DNA from: an uncultured Cohaesibacter sp.
Lineage (GTDB): Bacteria > Pseudomonadota > Alphaproteobacteria > Rhizobiales > Cohaesibacteraceae
Assembly: GCF_963666525.1 (NCBI RefSeq)
Contig: NZ_OY762905.1
Coordinates: 3,265,501 to 3,329,500, forward strand
Reading direction: 5' to 3'
DNA length: 64,000 bases
The notes beneath the pieces were generated by a model. That model worked only from the letters and a program-made list of their open reading frames with translations, was not told the DNA's origin and made no database searches. Positions 36,128-43,910 of this stretch are shown piece by piece. Both the position numbers and the translations under genes were made by a program. Positions within the stretch are counted from its first letter, which is position 1; each line of letters begins with the position of its first letter.

Positions 36128-37057
36128 ATGCTGCGCGTTGTCTTTATGGGGGCTCCGGATTTTTCGGTTCCCACCCTGATGGAAATCGTCGGGCAGGGCC
36201 ACGAGGTGGTCGCTGTCTATTCGCAGCCGCCAAGACCGGCCGGGCGCGGCATGGAAGAGCGCAAGACCCCGGTGCACGAGGCTGCAGAACAGCTTGGCCT
36301 GCCTGTCTTCACACCCACGTCACTGAAATCGGAAGAAGAGCAGGAAAAATTCCGGGCACTCGATGTCGATGTGGCCGTGGTTGTTGCCTATGGCCTGCTG
36401 CTGCCGAAGGCTATTCTTGAAGCGCCACGTGAAGGTTGCCTTAATCTGCATGGCTCGCTGCTGCCGCGCTGGCGCGGCGCTGCTCCGATTCAGCGTGCCA
36501 TCATGGCAGGCGATCGGGAGACCGGCGTTCAGGTCATGCGCATGGACGAGGGGCTTGATACCGGCGACATCTGCATGTCCGAGACCATTGCCATCACCGC
36601 CGAGATGACGGCCGAGGACTTGCATGATCGCATGATGGTGCTCGGTGCCGACCTGATGGTCCGGGCGCTGGCCGCCCTGTCGCGCGGGCTGCTGCAGTCC
36701 CGCCCGCAGCCAGACGAGGGCGTCACTTACGCCAAAAAGATCGACAAGGCGGAAAGCCGCATCGACTTCGCAAGACCGGCAGACGAAATCCACAACACCA
36801 TTCGCGGCCTTTCGCCATTTCCGGGCGCGTGGTGCGAGATGACCATCCGTGGCAAGGCCCAGCGTGTCAAGCTGCTGCGCTCGGAACTGGCCGATGGCAA
36901 GGGTGCTCCGGGTGAGCTGCTTGATGATGCCATGACGGTTGCTTGCGGCGTGGGCGCGGTTCGCCTCGTCATGTTGCAGAGGGCCGGCAAGGGCGCCATG
37001 AAGGCCGACGAATTCCTGCGCGGTGCCGACCTGACGATTGGCGACGTGATCGCCTGA
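36128..37057 (+). CDS. fmt: methionyl-tRNA formyltransferase
   Basis: 309 residues. The catalytic site is visible as N106 and H108 ([18 protein letters not shown]) and D144 (GLDTGD). A C-terminal OB-fold domain binds the tRNA. It formylates initiator Met-tRNA, the step that def later reverses. An AAAGGAtc site precedes the ATG. truA follows after 12 bases. Confidence 0.95.
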   Translation: MLRVVFMGAPDFSVPTLMEIVGQGHEVVAVYSQPPRPAGRGMEERKTPVHEAAEQLGLPVFTPTSLKSEEEQEKFRALDVDVAVVVAYGLLLPKAILEAPREGCLNLHGSLLPRWRGAAPIQRAIMAGDRETGVQVMRMDEGLDTGDICMSETIAITAEMTAEDLHDRMMVLGADLMVRALAALSRGLLQSRPQPDEGVTYAKKIDKAESRIDFARPADEIHNTIRGLSPFPGAWCEMTIRGKAQRVKLLRSELADGKGAPGELLDDAMTVACGVGAVRLVMLQRAGKGAMKADEFLRGADLTIGDVIA

Positions 37058-37069
37058 TGAAGGGACGCC

Positions 37070-37864
37070 ATGCCTCGTTACAAGCTTCTGATTGAATATG
37101 ATGGCCGCCCGTTCTCGGGCTGGCAGCGGCAGGACAATGCGCCCTCCGTCATGGAACTGATCGAGGATTCCATCCACACCTTCACCCACGAACGGATCAC
37201 CTTGTTCGGGGCGGGGCGGACGGATTCCGGCGTCCACGCGACCGGTCAGGTTGCCCATTTCGATCTGGAACGGGACTGGCACAGCCAGAAGATTACAGCT
37301 GCGCTCAATTTCTTCCTCAAGGAGACCGGTGTTGCCGTGCTTGGTGCGTGGAAAGTGACCGGCGAGTTCGACAGCCGGTTCAAGGCCGTCAAGCGCTATT
37401 ACCGCTATCGCATCTGCAACCGCCGCGCCCCGCTGACCTTTGAGATGGGGCGGGCCTGGCAATATAGCTTCCCCATCGATGTCGAGCTGATGCAGCAGGG
37501 GGCCGACCGGCTCGTCGGGCATCATGACTTCACGACCTTCCGCGCCACCGCCTGTCAGGCCAAGAGCCCGTGGCGGACCATGGAAATGCTGCGCATCAGC
37601 CGCGAGGGCGAATGGGTCTATCTCGACGCCATGGCCCGGTCATTCCTGCACAACCAGATCCGCTCGTTTGTCGGCTCGCTGGCCGAGGTTGGCTCCGGGC
37701 GCAAGCCGGTGGACTGGATCACCGAGATTCTCGAAACCCGCGACCGCCGCGCCTGCGGTCCTGTCGCCCCTCCGGACGGGCTCTATCTCACCCGCGTCGA
37801 TTATCGCGAGGATGAGGTCTACGAGATTGTCGAGGAGCCCTGGCGGGGCCACAAGAAGGACTAG
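37070..37864 (+). CDS. truA: tRNA pseudouridine(38-40) synthase
   Basis: 264 residues. The catalytic Asp52 lies in GAGRTDSGVHATGQV, and the C-terminal MARSFLHNQIRSFVG motif is present. It modifies the anticodon arm at positions 38-40. It is the last gene of def-fmt-truA. Its stop overlaps by 4 bases the stop of the convergent membrane-protein gene. Confidence 0.95.
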   Translation: MPRYKLLIEYDGRPFSGWQRQDNAPSVMELIEDSIHTFTHERITLFGAGRTDSGVHATGQVAHFDLERDWHSQKITAALNFFLKETGVAVLGAWKVTGEFDSRFKAVKRYYRYRICNRRAPLTFEMGRAWQYSFPIDVELMQQGADRLVGHHDFTTFRATACQAKSPWRTMEMLRISREGEWVYLDAMARSFLHNQIRSFVGSLAEVGSGRKPVDWITEILETRDRRACGPVAPPDGLYLTRVDYREDEVYEIVEEPWRGHKKD

Positions 37865-38442
37865 CTTGAAACGACAAGCAGCGAATGGCTGATGCTCTGC
37901 AGCCAGAAGGCAGCAGCAATCCCGACGATCATCATCAGGATCGACAGGCCAAGCGCCGTAAACGGTGGACATTGCAGCACGAAGCTGTAAAGCCGATAGG
38001 CAATCCACATGGCAAAGCCATAGATGGCCAACATCAGCAGGATCGCCAGTTGTGCCGGAATGAGATGGGCCGTCATCATCGCACCGGGCAGGATCGTGAT
38101 CACCACCATGATGACGTTGAGCCAGTTGTAGCTGACCATCAGCGGAATATACCTGTCCCTGTATCCGAGCAGTGTGAGCAGCGCCAACAGCAGGATGGCC
38201 GGCAGGCCCCAGTCGAGAAACAGCTGCAGGAGATAGAGCGGAAAACCGCCCGACCGGAACAGCAGCACTTCGTCCAGATAGCCGAACAACAGGGCATACA
38301 ACATGCCCAGTGGCTCGACCAGCAGAATGGCCATAAAGGATCGCCAGAAGCCGCGCGGCGTGGCATCGATCCCGTAGAGCGCATCGTTCTTGCCGCGTAC
38401 GAAGGCCCACAGAAGCTCGAGATGGTAGACAATATAGGTCAT
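37861..38442 (-). CDS. multi-pass membrane protein of unknown function
   Basis: 193 residues with about five or six predicted membrane segments (for example LLVEPLGMLYALLFGYL, AILLLALLTLLGY, LNVIMVVITILPGAMM and the C-terminal LSILMMIVGIAAAFWL). The layout resembles Yip1-like small membrane proteins that sit in this position in other Rhizobiales, but I cannot name it. It is tail-to-tail with truA and lies downstream of dapE on the same strand. Confidence 0.75.
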   Translation of the reverse strand: MTYIVYHLELLWAFVRGKNDALYGIDATPRGFWRSFMAILLVEPLGMLYALLFGYLDEVLLFRSGGFPLYLLQLFLDWGLPAILLLALLTLLGYRDRYIPLMVSYNWLNVIMVVITILPGAMMTAHLIPAQLAILLMLAIYGFAMWIAYRLYSFVLQCPPFTALGLSILMMIVGIAAAFWLQSISHSLLVVSS

Positions 38443-38569
38443 TGAGCGCCGTTCAGTCGGTGAGAAATGCGTAAAAGATGATAAGGCATCTGATGATCAG
38501 GAGACGAGCCCGAATGCAGACAGAGCTGACAAGGCCAGCCCCGTCCACAGATCGCAGGAGCAGTCGATC

Positions 38570-39739
38570 CTACCGTTCGAAATACTGCAGCATGAATTCA
38601 TAGTAGATGTCGGCGAGCTGTTCGAGGTCGGCAACGGCGACATGCTCGTCGATCATGTGCATGGTTTGGCCGACGAGGCCGAACTCGATCACCGGGCAAT
38701 AGTTCTTGATGAAACGGGCGTCCGACGTGCCGCCACCGGTAGAAAGCTCCGGCGTCCGGCCAGTGATGGCTTCCACCGCCTTGGAAAAGCGACCGATGAG
38801 GCTTTCCGAACGGGTCAGAAAGGCCTCGCTGCCGTCACTTTCAAGGGTCAGCGAGAGTGTGAATGCATCATTGGGGAGATGCTTGCGAGCATGCTCCAGC
38901 ACGAAGGCTTCCAGCTTTTCCGCATTCCACAGGTCGTTGAAACGAACGTTGAAACGGGCCGAGGCGCTCTTGGGAATGAGGTTCCAGGTCTCGTTGCCCA
39001 CGTCCATGGAAATGAATTCCAGATTGCTCGGCTGGAAGAAATCCGTGCCATGATCCAGCACTTCGGCGCTGATCCGTTCGACGAGGCGGGCCAGAACCGG
39101 AACCGGGTTGCTGGCCAGATGCGGATAGGCCACATGCCCCTGCTTGCCGCTGACTGTGAGGGTGCCAGACTGGCTGCCACGGCGACCAACCTTGATCATG
39201 TCGCCCATCTGGTTCGGATTGGTCGGTTCTCCGACGATGGAGTCGGAAAACTGCTCGCCGCGATCATCGGCCCATTGCATCAGTTTGACGGTGCCGTTCT
39301 TGGCCGGGCCTTCTTCATCGCCGGTCAGCACGAAGGAAACCGTGCCCTTCGGCTCGCCATGCGCTTCGATATAGCGCAGGGTGGCGGCAACAAAAGCGGC
39401 AACGCCGCCCTTCATGTCGGCAGCGCCTCGACCATGCAGCAGACCATCCTTCACTTCGCCGCTGAACGGGGGGAGCGTCCACAGGGTTTCATCGCCAGTG
39501 GGCACCACGTCGACGTGACCGGCAAAGGCCAGATGCGGGCCATCGCCGCCAGAGATCTTGGCAAACATGTTTTCCACGTCCGGATAGCCGGGTTCGGAGA
39601 ACACCGGACGATGGATCTCAAAGCCGAACGGGCTGAGCTGTCGCTCCAGATAGGCCAGGGCTCCGGCCTCTTTCGGGGTGACGCTGGGGCATTGGATAAG
39701 GGCGCTGGCAAGGTCCGTCGCGGAAGGGGCTTTGGTCAT
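38570..39739 (-). CDS. dapE: succinyl-diaminopimelate desuccinylase
   Basis: 389 residues of the M20 family. The metal site is visible as H75 and D77 (FAGHVDVVPTGDE), D108 (GRGAADMKGG) and E142/E143 (LTGDEEGPA). The STGGGTSDARF stretch near the C-terminus is typical of DapE. It makes LL-diaminopimelate for lysine and peptidoglycan. The start at 39739 (MTKAPSATD) is chosen by family; the ribosome-binding site is weak. dapD, the earlier succinylation step, lies about 2 kb away on the same strand. Confidence 0.94.
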   Translation of the reverse strand: MTKAPSATDLASALIQCPSVTPKEAGALAYLERQLSPFGFEIHRPVFSEPGYPDVENMFAKISGGDGPHLAFAGHVDVVPTGDETLWTLPPFSGEVKDGLLHGRGAADMKGGVAAFVAATLRYIEAHGEPKGTVSFVLTGDEEGPAKNGTVKLMQWADDRGEQFSDSIVGEPTNPNQMGDMIKVGRRGSQSGTLTVSGKQGHVAYPHLASNPVPVLARLVERISAEVLDHGTDFFQPSNLEFISMDVGNETWNLIPKSASARFNVRFNDLWNAEKLEAFVLEHARKHLPNDAFTLSLTLESDGSEAFLTRSESLIGRFSKAVEAITGRTPELSTGGGTSDARFIKNYCPVIEFGLVGQTMHMIDEHVAVADLEQLADIYYEFMLQYFER

Positions 39740-39957
39740 TCTCGGGCGCTTTCTAAGGATGATAGGCGGATGAAGGTACCGACAGGCCTCGGGGGCAAGG
39801 CATGCGGGCACAGGTCTTTGAGTTCGTGGCGAGCATAAGCGTGCAGCCCCCAGCCTTCAACCGGTTTGTGACATCTGTCCCAGAAGCATGATTGCCGCAG
39901 CAAGATCCATTCAGCCTGAAGAAAGCCTGCCTGAGTAGGTGAGCGGGAAGGGCGTGA

Positions 39958-40434
39958 CTAGATTGCCGTCATTGGCTGGTCGCTCTCATCATCCGGCTGA
40001 AGTTTCCTGTGGCTCATGATGCCCAGATCGACGAAATAGATCAGCCAGAAGGGAATGAGCGGCGCCAGAAACATCAGGCGGCTGCTGAACTCCATCGTGC
40101 AGGGCAGCGGAAAGTGAGGAGCCAGTGCGCTGAGCGTCAACAGGATGGGAATGGCATAGGCAAAGAAGCTCTTGTGGCCCCGCTCCAGCTTGCGCAGTCG
40201 CTTGATGACCACGCAATACCACATGAACAGAAAGACAAAAGCCATGATGGCCAGCGCGACATAATAGGATTTGCCAAGGAAGGTCGATGGATCCTGCGTG
40301 CACAGCTCGTTCTTGTCGACCCGGAACAGGAAAGCGGCGCCAACCTCCATCGGGAACAGGAACAGATGGGCAAACCAGAAATCCCTGCGCCCTATTTCGC
40401 CGCGGCTGTCAAATAGCAGACCCTCGAACGTCAT
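39958..40434 (-). CDS. DUF805 family membrane protein
   Basis: 158 residues. The N-terminal LLFDSRGEIGRRDFWFAHLFLF matches the hallmark of DUF805 proteins (GRxGRxxFW), followed by three or four membrane segments. The function of the family is unknown. The start at 40434 has an exceptional G-run ribosome-binding site (seven G) 8 bases upstream. It lies between dapE and the CMD gene. Confidence 0.82.
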   Translation of the reverse strand: MTFEGLLFDSRGEIGRRDFWFAHLFLFPMEVGAAFLFRVDKNELCTQDPSTFLGKSYYVALAIMAFVFLFMWYCVVIKRLRKLERGHKSFFAYAIPILLTLSALAPHFPLPCTMEFSSRLMFLAPLIPFWLIYFVDLGIMSHRKLQPDDESDQPMTAI

Positions 40435-40561
40435 CACCAGTCCCCCCCCATTCGCATGATCCTGGCATCCAGTCTTCGGAACAGGCCGGTGTGGACGAGG
40501 ATCACTTTCCTGTGACTGCGAGCTTACCGTGCATGGCAAGGGGCGGCAATTATCCAAAGGC

Positions 40562-40581
40562 CCCTATCCCCCGATAGGGGA
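40562..40581 (-). repeat. 8-bp inverted repeat downstream of the CMD gene
   Basis: CCCCTATC and GATAGGGG flank a four-base centre. On the minus strand it lies 75 bases after the CMD-family gene and is followed by CCTTTGG, so it is at best a weak terminator. Confidence 0.35.
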
Positions 40582-40655
40582 CGGCAAATACAGGCGGGTG
40601 CCAGCCCCGACTGGCAGCAGAGCCGCAATCGGAGCCAGACCCGGGCGATCGCAAA

Positions 40656-41081
40656 TCAGGCGAGGGAAGCCTTGCGGGCTGCAAAGACTTCCTTTGCGGC
40701 ATTGAGGCCGTTGATGGCCGCAGGCAGACCGCCATAGACCGCCATCTGCCAGATCACCTCGACGATTTCCTGCTCGCTCGCCCCGACGGCAAGGGTGTGC
40801 TCGATGTTGATCTTGAGCTGCGGCGCGGTCTGTCCTCCCAGCACTGTGAGAGCGGCAACGGTTGCCAGCTGGCGTGATTTGCTGTCGAGGCCCGGCCGCG
40901 AATAATGCCGGCCATAGGCCCATTCAATCAGACTCTCGCCAAACCCCGGCAGCATGTCGCCGAACCAGTCATTCAGCGTTTCCTCGAGGCCGGGGTGGTG
41001 GGCATCGCAATAGGCACGGGCGCGTTCAAGGGCGCTTGCCTGATTGTCGGATGCGGGGGATTTTACTTGTGTCTTGTGCAT
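40656..41081 (-). CDS. carboxymuconolactone decarboxylase (CMD) family protein
   Basis: 141 residues with the CMD fold: SRQLATVAALTVLGGQTAPQLKINIEHTLAVGA, with the conserved His, then EVIWQMAVYGGLPAAINGL. There is no CxxC, so it is closer to gamma-carboxymuconolactone decarboxylases than to the peroxidase AhpD. The start at 41081 follows a GGAGG site. Its first 56 bases overlap the end of the MerR gene, so the two are co-transcribed and probably co-translated. Confidence 0.87.
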   Translation of the reverse strand: MHKTQVKSPASDNQASALERARAYCDAHHPGLEETLNDWFGDMLPGFGESLIEWAYGRHYSRPGLDSKSRQLATVAALTVLGGQTAPQLKINIEHTLAVGASEQEIVEVIWQMAVYGGLPAAINGLNAAKEVFAARKASLA

Positions 41082-41454
41082 GTCCTGCCTCCATGACATG
41101 GGCCTTTTCCATGTCGCGATAGAAATCGATTTTCTGATCGAGAACAGGCAGCGTCGCTTGCAGATCTTCAATCTGTTTCAACACCGTTTGCTGTTGGGTT
41201 TCCAGCATCTCCCGTCGGGCGGTGGCCGTGTGCGGGCCTTCTGCACGCAGCTGGGCATAGCGGACCATGTCCGAGATACCCATGCCGGTTGCCTTGAGAT
41301 GCTTGAGAAAGGTCAGCCAGCTGGCGATTTCCATGCCGTATTGCCGCCGCCCTCCCGCATCGCGCGAGGCATCGGGCAGAAGCCCGATCTTCTCGTAATA
41401 GCGGATGGTATGGACGGACAGACCGGTCAGCCGGGCCAGATTTCCAATCTTCAA
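41026..41454 (-). CDS. MerR-family transcriptional regulator
   Basis: 142 residues from a TTG start at 41454 with a GGAG site 8 bases upstream. The MerR DNA-binding domain starts LKIGNLARLTGLSVHTIRYYEKIGLLPD and is followed by a coiled-coil dimerisation helix. No metal-binding Cys cluster is seen (the C-terminus is helical with basic residues), so an organic signal such as an aldehyde is more likely than a metal. The frame upstream of the TTG overlaps its own operator and is not coding. It is the first gene of a MerR-CMD operon. Confidence 0.87.
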   Translation of the reverse strand: MKIGNLARLTGLSVHTIRYYEKIGLLPDASRDAGGRRQYGMEIASWLTFLKHLKATGMGISDMVRYAQLRAEGPHTATARREMLETQQQTVLKQIEDLQATLPVLDQKIDFYRDMEKAHVMEAGHAQDTSKIPRIRQSGKRP

Positions 41455-41482
41455 GGGACTGCTCCTGTTTCGATGGAGATGG

Positions 41483-41513
41483 AGGCTAAGTGTTAGAGTG
41501 CACTCTAGGTCAA
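41483..41513 (-). promoter_or_regulatory. MerR-type promoter with palindromic operator
   Basis: On the minus strand TTGACC (41508-41513) and TAGCCT (41483-41488) are separated by 19 bases, the overlong spacer typical of MerR-controlled promoters. The spacer holds the perfect 14-bp palindrome TAGAGTGCACTCTA (41494-41507). It lies about 30 bases upstream of the MerR start, so autoregulation is expected. The sequence resembles operators of aldehyde-responsive MerR proteins, from memory. Confidence 0.8.
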
Positions 41514-41523
41514 GCGGGAAAAT

Positions 41524-41557
41524 AAAAAAAGTCCCGCCTCCGTGAAGGAGACGGGAC
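41524..41557 (-). terminator. intrinsic terminator of dapD
   Basis: Stem GTCCCG-CTCC / GGAG-CGGGAC with one C/A mismatch and loop GTGAA, followed on the minus strand by seven T. It lies 30 bases after the dapD stop and separates it from the MerR promoter. Confidence 0.9.
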
Positions 41558-41588
41558 AATGCAATGGAACATTCCAGCTGTCGGCTGA

Positions 41589-42443
41589 TCAGTCGCGCAG
41601 CAGCTCGTTGATCGAGGTCTTCGAGCGGGTGCGCTCGTCGACGCGCTTGACGATCACGGCGCAATAGAGGTTCGGGCCGGGCGTGCCATCCGGCAGCGGC
41701 TTGCCTGGCATGGTGCCGGAAACGACAACCGAGTAGGGAGGCACTTCGCCCATGAAGATCTCGCCGGTGGCGCGGTCGATGATCTTGGTGGAAGCCCCCA
41801 GATAGACGCCCATGGACAGGACGGAGCCTTCACGCACGATCACGCCTTCGGCCACTTCGGCGCGGGCGCCGATGAAGCAATTGTCTTCGATGACAACCGG
41901 ACCAGCCTGCAGCGGCTCCAGAACGCCGCCGATGCCAGCGCCGCCGGAAATGTGGACATGCTTGCCGATCTGGGCGCAGGATCCGACGGTTGCCCATGTG
42001 TCGATCATGGTGCCTTCATCAACATAGGCGCCGAGGTTGACAAAGGACGGCATCAGCACAACGCCCTTGCCGATGAAGGCAGAGCGGCGCACGATGCAGT
42101 TTGGTACGGCGCGGAAGCCGGCATTCTCGAAATCAATCCCGCCCCAGCCGTCAAATTTGGAGGGCACCTTGTCCCACCAAGTCGCGTCGCCCGGGCCACC
42201 CTTGATGACTTCCATGGCATTGAGACGGAAGGACAGCAACACAGCCTTTTTCAGCCACTGATTGACGACCCAGTTTCCGTCGGCTGCTTTTTCAGCGACG
42301 CGTACAATACCGTTATCAAGAAGAGTGAGAGCTTTCTCAACCGCATCCCTGATGTCGCCGGTTGTGTTGCTATTGATGGTTTCGCGAGCATCGAAGCCTT
42401 CTTCGATCGTGCTTTGAAGCGCGGTCAGATCAACTTGAGTCAT
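41589..42443 (-). CDS. dapD: 2,3,4,5-tetrahydropyridine-2,6-dicarboxylate N-succinyltransferase
   Basis: 284 residues. The left-handed beta-helix of hexapeptide repeats is clear ([39 protein letters not shown]). It uses succinyl-CoA in the lysine/diaminopimelate pathway, whose desuccinylase dapE lies nearby. It is transcribed alone and ends at a strong terminator. Confidence 0.95.
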   Translation of the reverse strand: MTQVDLTALQSTIEEGFDARETINSNTTGDIRDAVEKALTLLDNGIVRVAEKAADGNWVVNQWLKKAVLLSFRLNAMEVIKGGPGDATWWDKVPSKFDGWGGIDFENAGFRAVPNCIVRRSAFIGKGVVLMPSFVNLGAYVDEGTMIDTWATVGSCAQIGKHVHISGGAGIGGVLEPLQAGPVVIEDNCFIGARAEVAEGVIVREGSVLSMGVYLGASTKIIDRATGEIFMGEVPPYSVVVSGTMPGKPLPDGTPGPNLYCAVIVKRVDERTRSKTSINELLRD

Positions 42444-42649
42444 GTCTCTTGCTTTCAGCTAGTCGTGTTGATGGTGATAACGGCCGGAAGATCGCCCCAC
42501 CTGCCGGACAGTCGGCCCGGGATGGATGATCTGTCTTGGGCGCAAACCATAAGCAAAGCGCTTGCGAAGTCAATGCGGGAAACGCCAAAGAGCTTGATTT
42601 TGATCATGCGGAGCCAAAGGCCAACTGCCGGGGCACGGCATGGGGCAAC

Positions 42650-42679
42650 AAAAAGGGCCGGCAGGAGGACCGCCGACCC
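42650..42679 (-). terminator. intrinsic terminator of the PAS-protein gene
   Basis: On the minus strand GGGTCGGC pairs with GCCGGCCC (one G-T pair) around a 9-base loop and is followed by TTTTTG. It lies 37 bases after the PAS gene stop. Confidence 0.8.
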
Positions 42680-42715
42680 GTTGGATGTCTTTGCTATGTG
42701 CAATCCCGCATCTTG

Positions 42716-43240
42716 TTAAAGGGAGAGCACAAACCGCCGGTAGGACGTGGATTTGTCCCTCAGCAGGGCGCTGAGGTGATCATTGCTGGCTTTCAGCCCT
42801 TCGTCCGCATCATCGAATTTGGCTTCGATGTCACACAAATCCTTGTAGAGCGGCTCGATGATCTCCCGGACCACGGTCCGGTTCGGCGTTCGCCGCGATG
42901 CTTCGTAGCCGACCACTTGCCCCTTGTCATCGCGGGCAGGGGAAATGCGGGCAAAGGTCCAGTAGTGATCACCGTTGGTGGTCAGATTCTGGACATAGGC
43001 GAAAACGTCTTCTTTTGCCTCGAGGCCATCCCACAGTCTCATGAAGATGGAGCGAGGCATGTCCGGATGGCGCATGCAATTGTGTGGTTGACCAACAAGG
43101 GCCTTGTTGCCGTAGCCTGTAATGTCCCGGAAAAGGCCATTGCAGTAGGTGATGTAACCATCCTTGTCTGTCCGGCTCACCAGAATTTCGGAATCACCAA
43201 ATCGTCGTTCAATACCGGTGGGAGAAATTGTTGTTGTCAT
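42716..43240 (-). CDS. single PAS-domain protein, Aer-like N-terminus, no output domain
   Basis: 174 residues. One PAS domain spans about residues 15-125 (LVSRTDKDGYITYCNGLFRDITGY, VGQPHNCMRHPDMPRSIFMRLW, NGDHYWTFARISPARD), very like the redox-sensing PAS of Aer-type receptors. The remaining 45 residues are helical with no recognisable kinase, GGDEF or methyl-accepting domain. An AAGGAGAGGAG site lies close to the ATG. It is transcribed alone from a leader that carries an unusual hairpin, and it ends at its own terminator. Confidence 0.82.
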   Translation of the reverse strand: MTTTISPTGIERRFGDSEILVSRTDKDGYITYCNGLFRDITGYGNKALVGQPHNCMRHPDMPRSIFMRLWDGLEAKEDVFAYVQNLTTNGDHYWTFARISPARDDKGQVVGYEASRRTPNRTVVREIIEPLYKDLCDIEAKFDDADEGLKASNDHLSALLRDKSTSYRRFVLSL

Positions 43241-43263
43241 TTGAGTCTCCTCTCCTTCGGTTT

Positions 43264-43297
43264 GGGCAGTCTTCGGTGGGAGGAGGGAAGACTGTCC
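43264..43297 (-). promoter_or_regulatory. leader hairpin with anti-Shine-Dalgarno loop ahead of the PAS gene
   Basis: On the minus strand GGACAGTCTTC pairs with GAAGACTGCCC (11 bp, one G-T pair). The 12-base loop is CCTCCTCCCACC. It lies 23 bases upstream of the PAS start codon, whose ribosome-binding region AAGGAGAGGAG is complementary in part to the loop. Loops with CCTCCTCCC are known from alphaproteobacterial small RNAs that bind ribosome-binding sites. Confidence 0.5.
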
Positions 43298-43910
43298 GGA
43301 TTTGCGCCTGTCGCTACTCGTTCACCAGGACCCGTTTCGCAGGCGGCAGACGCATCGGGGGTCGTTCTTTAAAGTTTATCTAAAGAAGCTCTAAGAAATA
43401 GTGATAATTTCGCTAAAAGGAAACAGAAAAATATTGAACTGTGTATTGAAGTGATGTTTGATTAATATAGGTGCAATTAAAGGTGTTGTTGAAATGCCAT
43501 TTAAGTGCTATTTTTGAAGGTAATTCTGAAATAAAAATATTGTTTTTGGCTATATGCCGAAATATTGGCAATTTTTACATGAGTTTTGTTTCGTCGGTTA
43601 AAGCTATGGTGTTCTGCTGTGCAGTGGTTCTATTTTTTAGGCATCGGCGGAAAAGATATACTGGCCTCGGTGAAAACTCTGGTTGTTTGCATCGTCATCG
43701 GGCCGGTGCGTATCTTTGCATATTAGGGCGATTTTAAGGCTCACGATGGCATAAGAGCGAATGTGGTGATAGAAAATCAGCATATATGCCGATTGCGGGT
43801 GCAACGACTCGCTTCGTTTAAGTGATTGTACTATCTTATGAGAGCGGACCAGGACGGGTCCGGTTGCTGTTCAACAAGAGCGCTGGATGGCTGCGACAGT
43901 TTTGGGGGAC
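43298..43910. other. AT-rich intergenic region without a recognised gene
   Basis: About 610 bases, clearly richer in A/T than the rest of the window from about 43370 to 43830. An 88-codon frame at 43471-43737 has no ribosome-binding site and no recognisable protein. A CGGACC/GGTCCG hairpin lies near 43846-43863. It should contain the promoters of the PAS and L,D-transpeptidase genes. Confidence 0.5.

Noticed and set aside
41455-41664. 70-residue N-terminal extension of the MerR gene
   Set aside because: It runs through the MerR promoter and operator and the dapD terminator; the TTG at 41454 has a good ribosome-binding site and gives a standard MerR start.
43471-43737. 88-codon plus-strand frame in the AT-rich interval
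   Set aside because: No ribosome-binding site, no coherent hydrophobic pattern or motif, and composition unlike the coding regions of the window.
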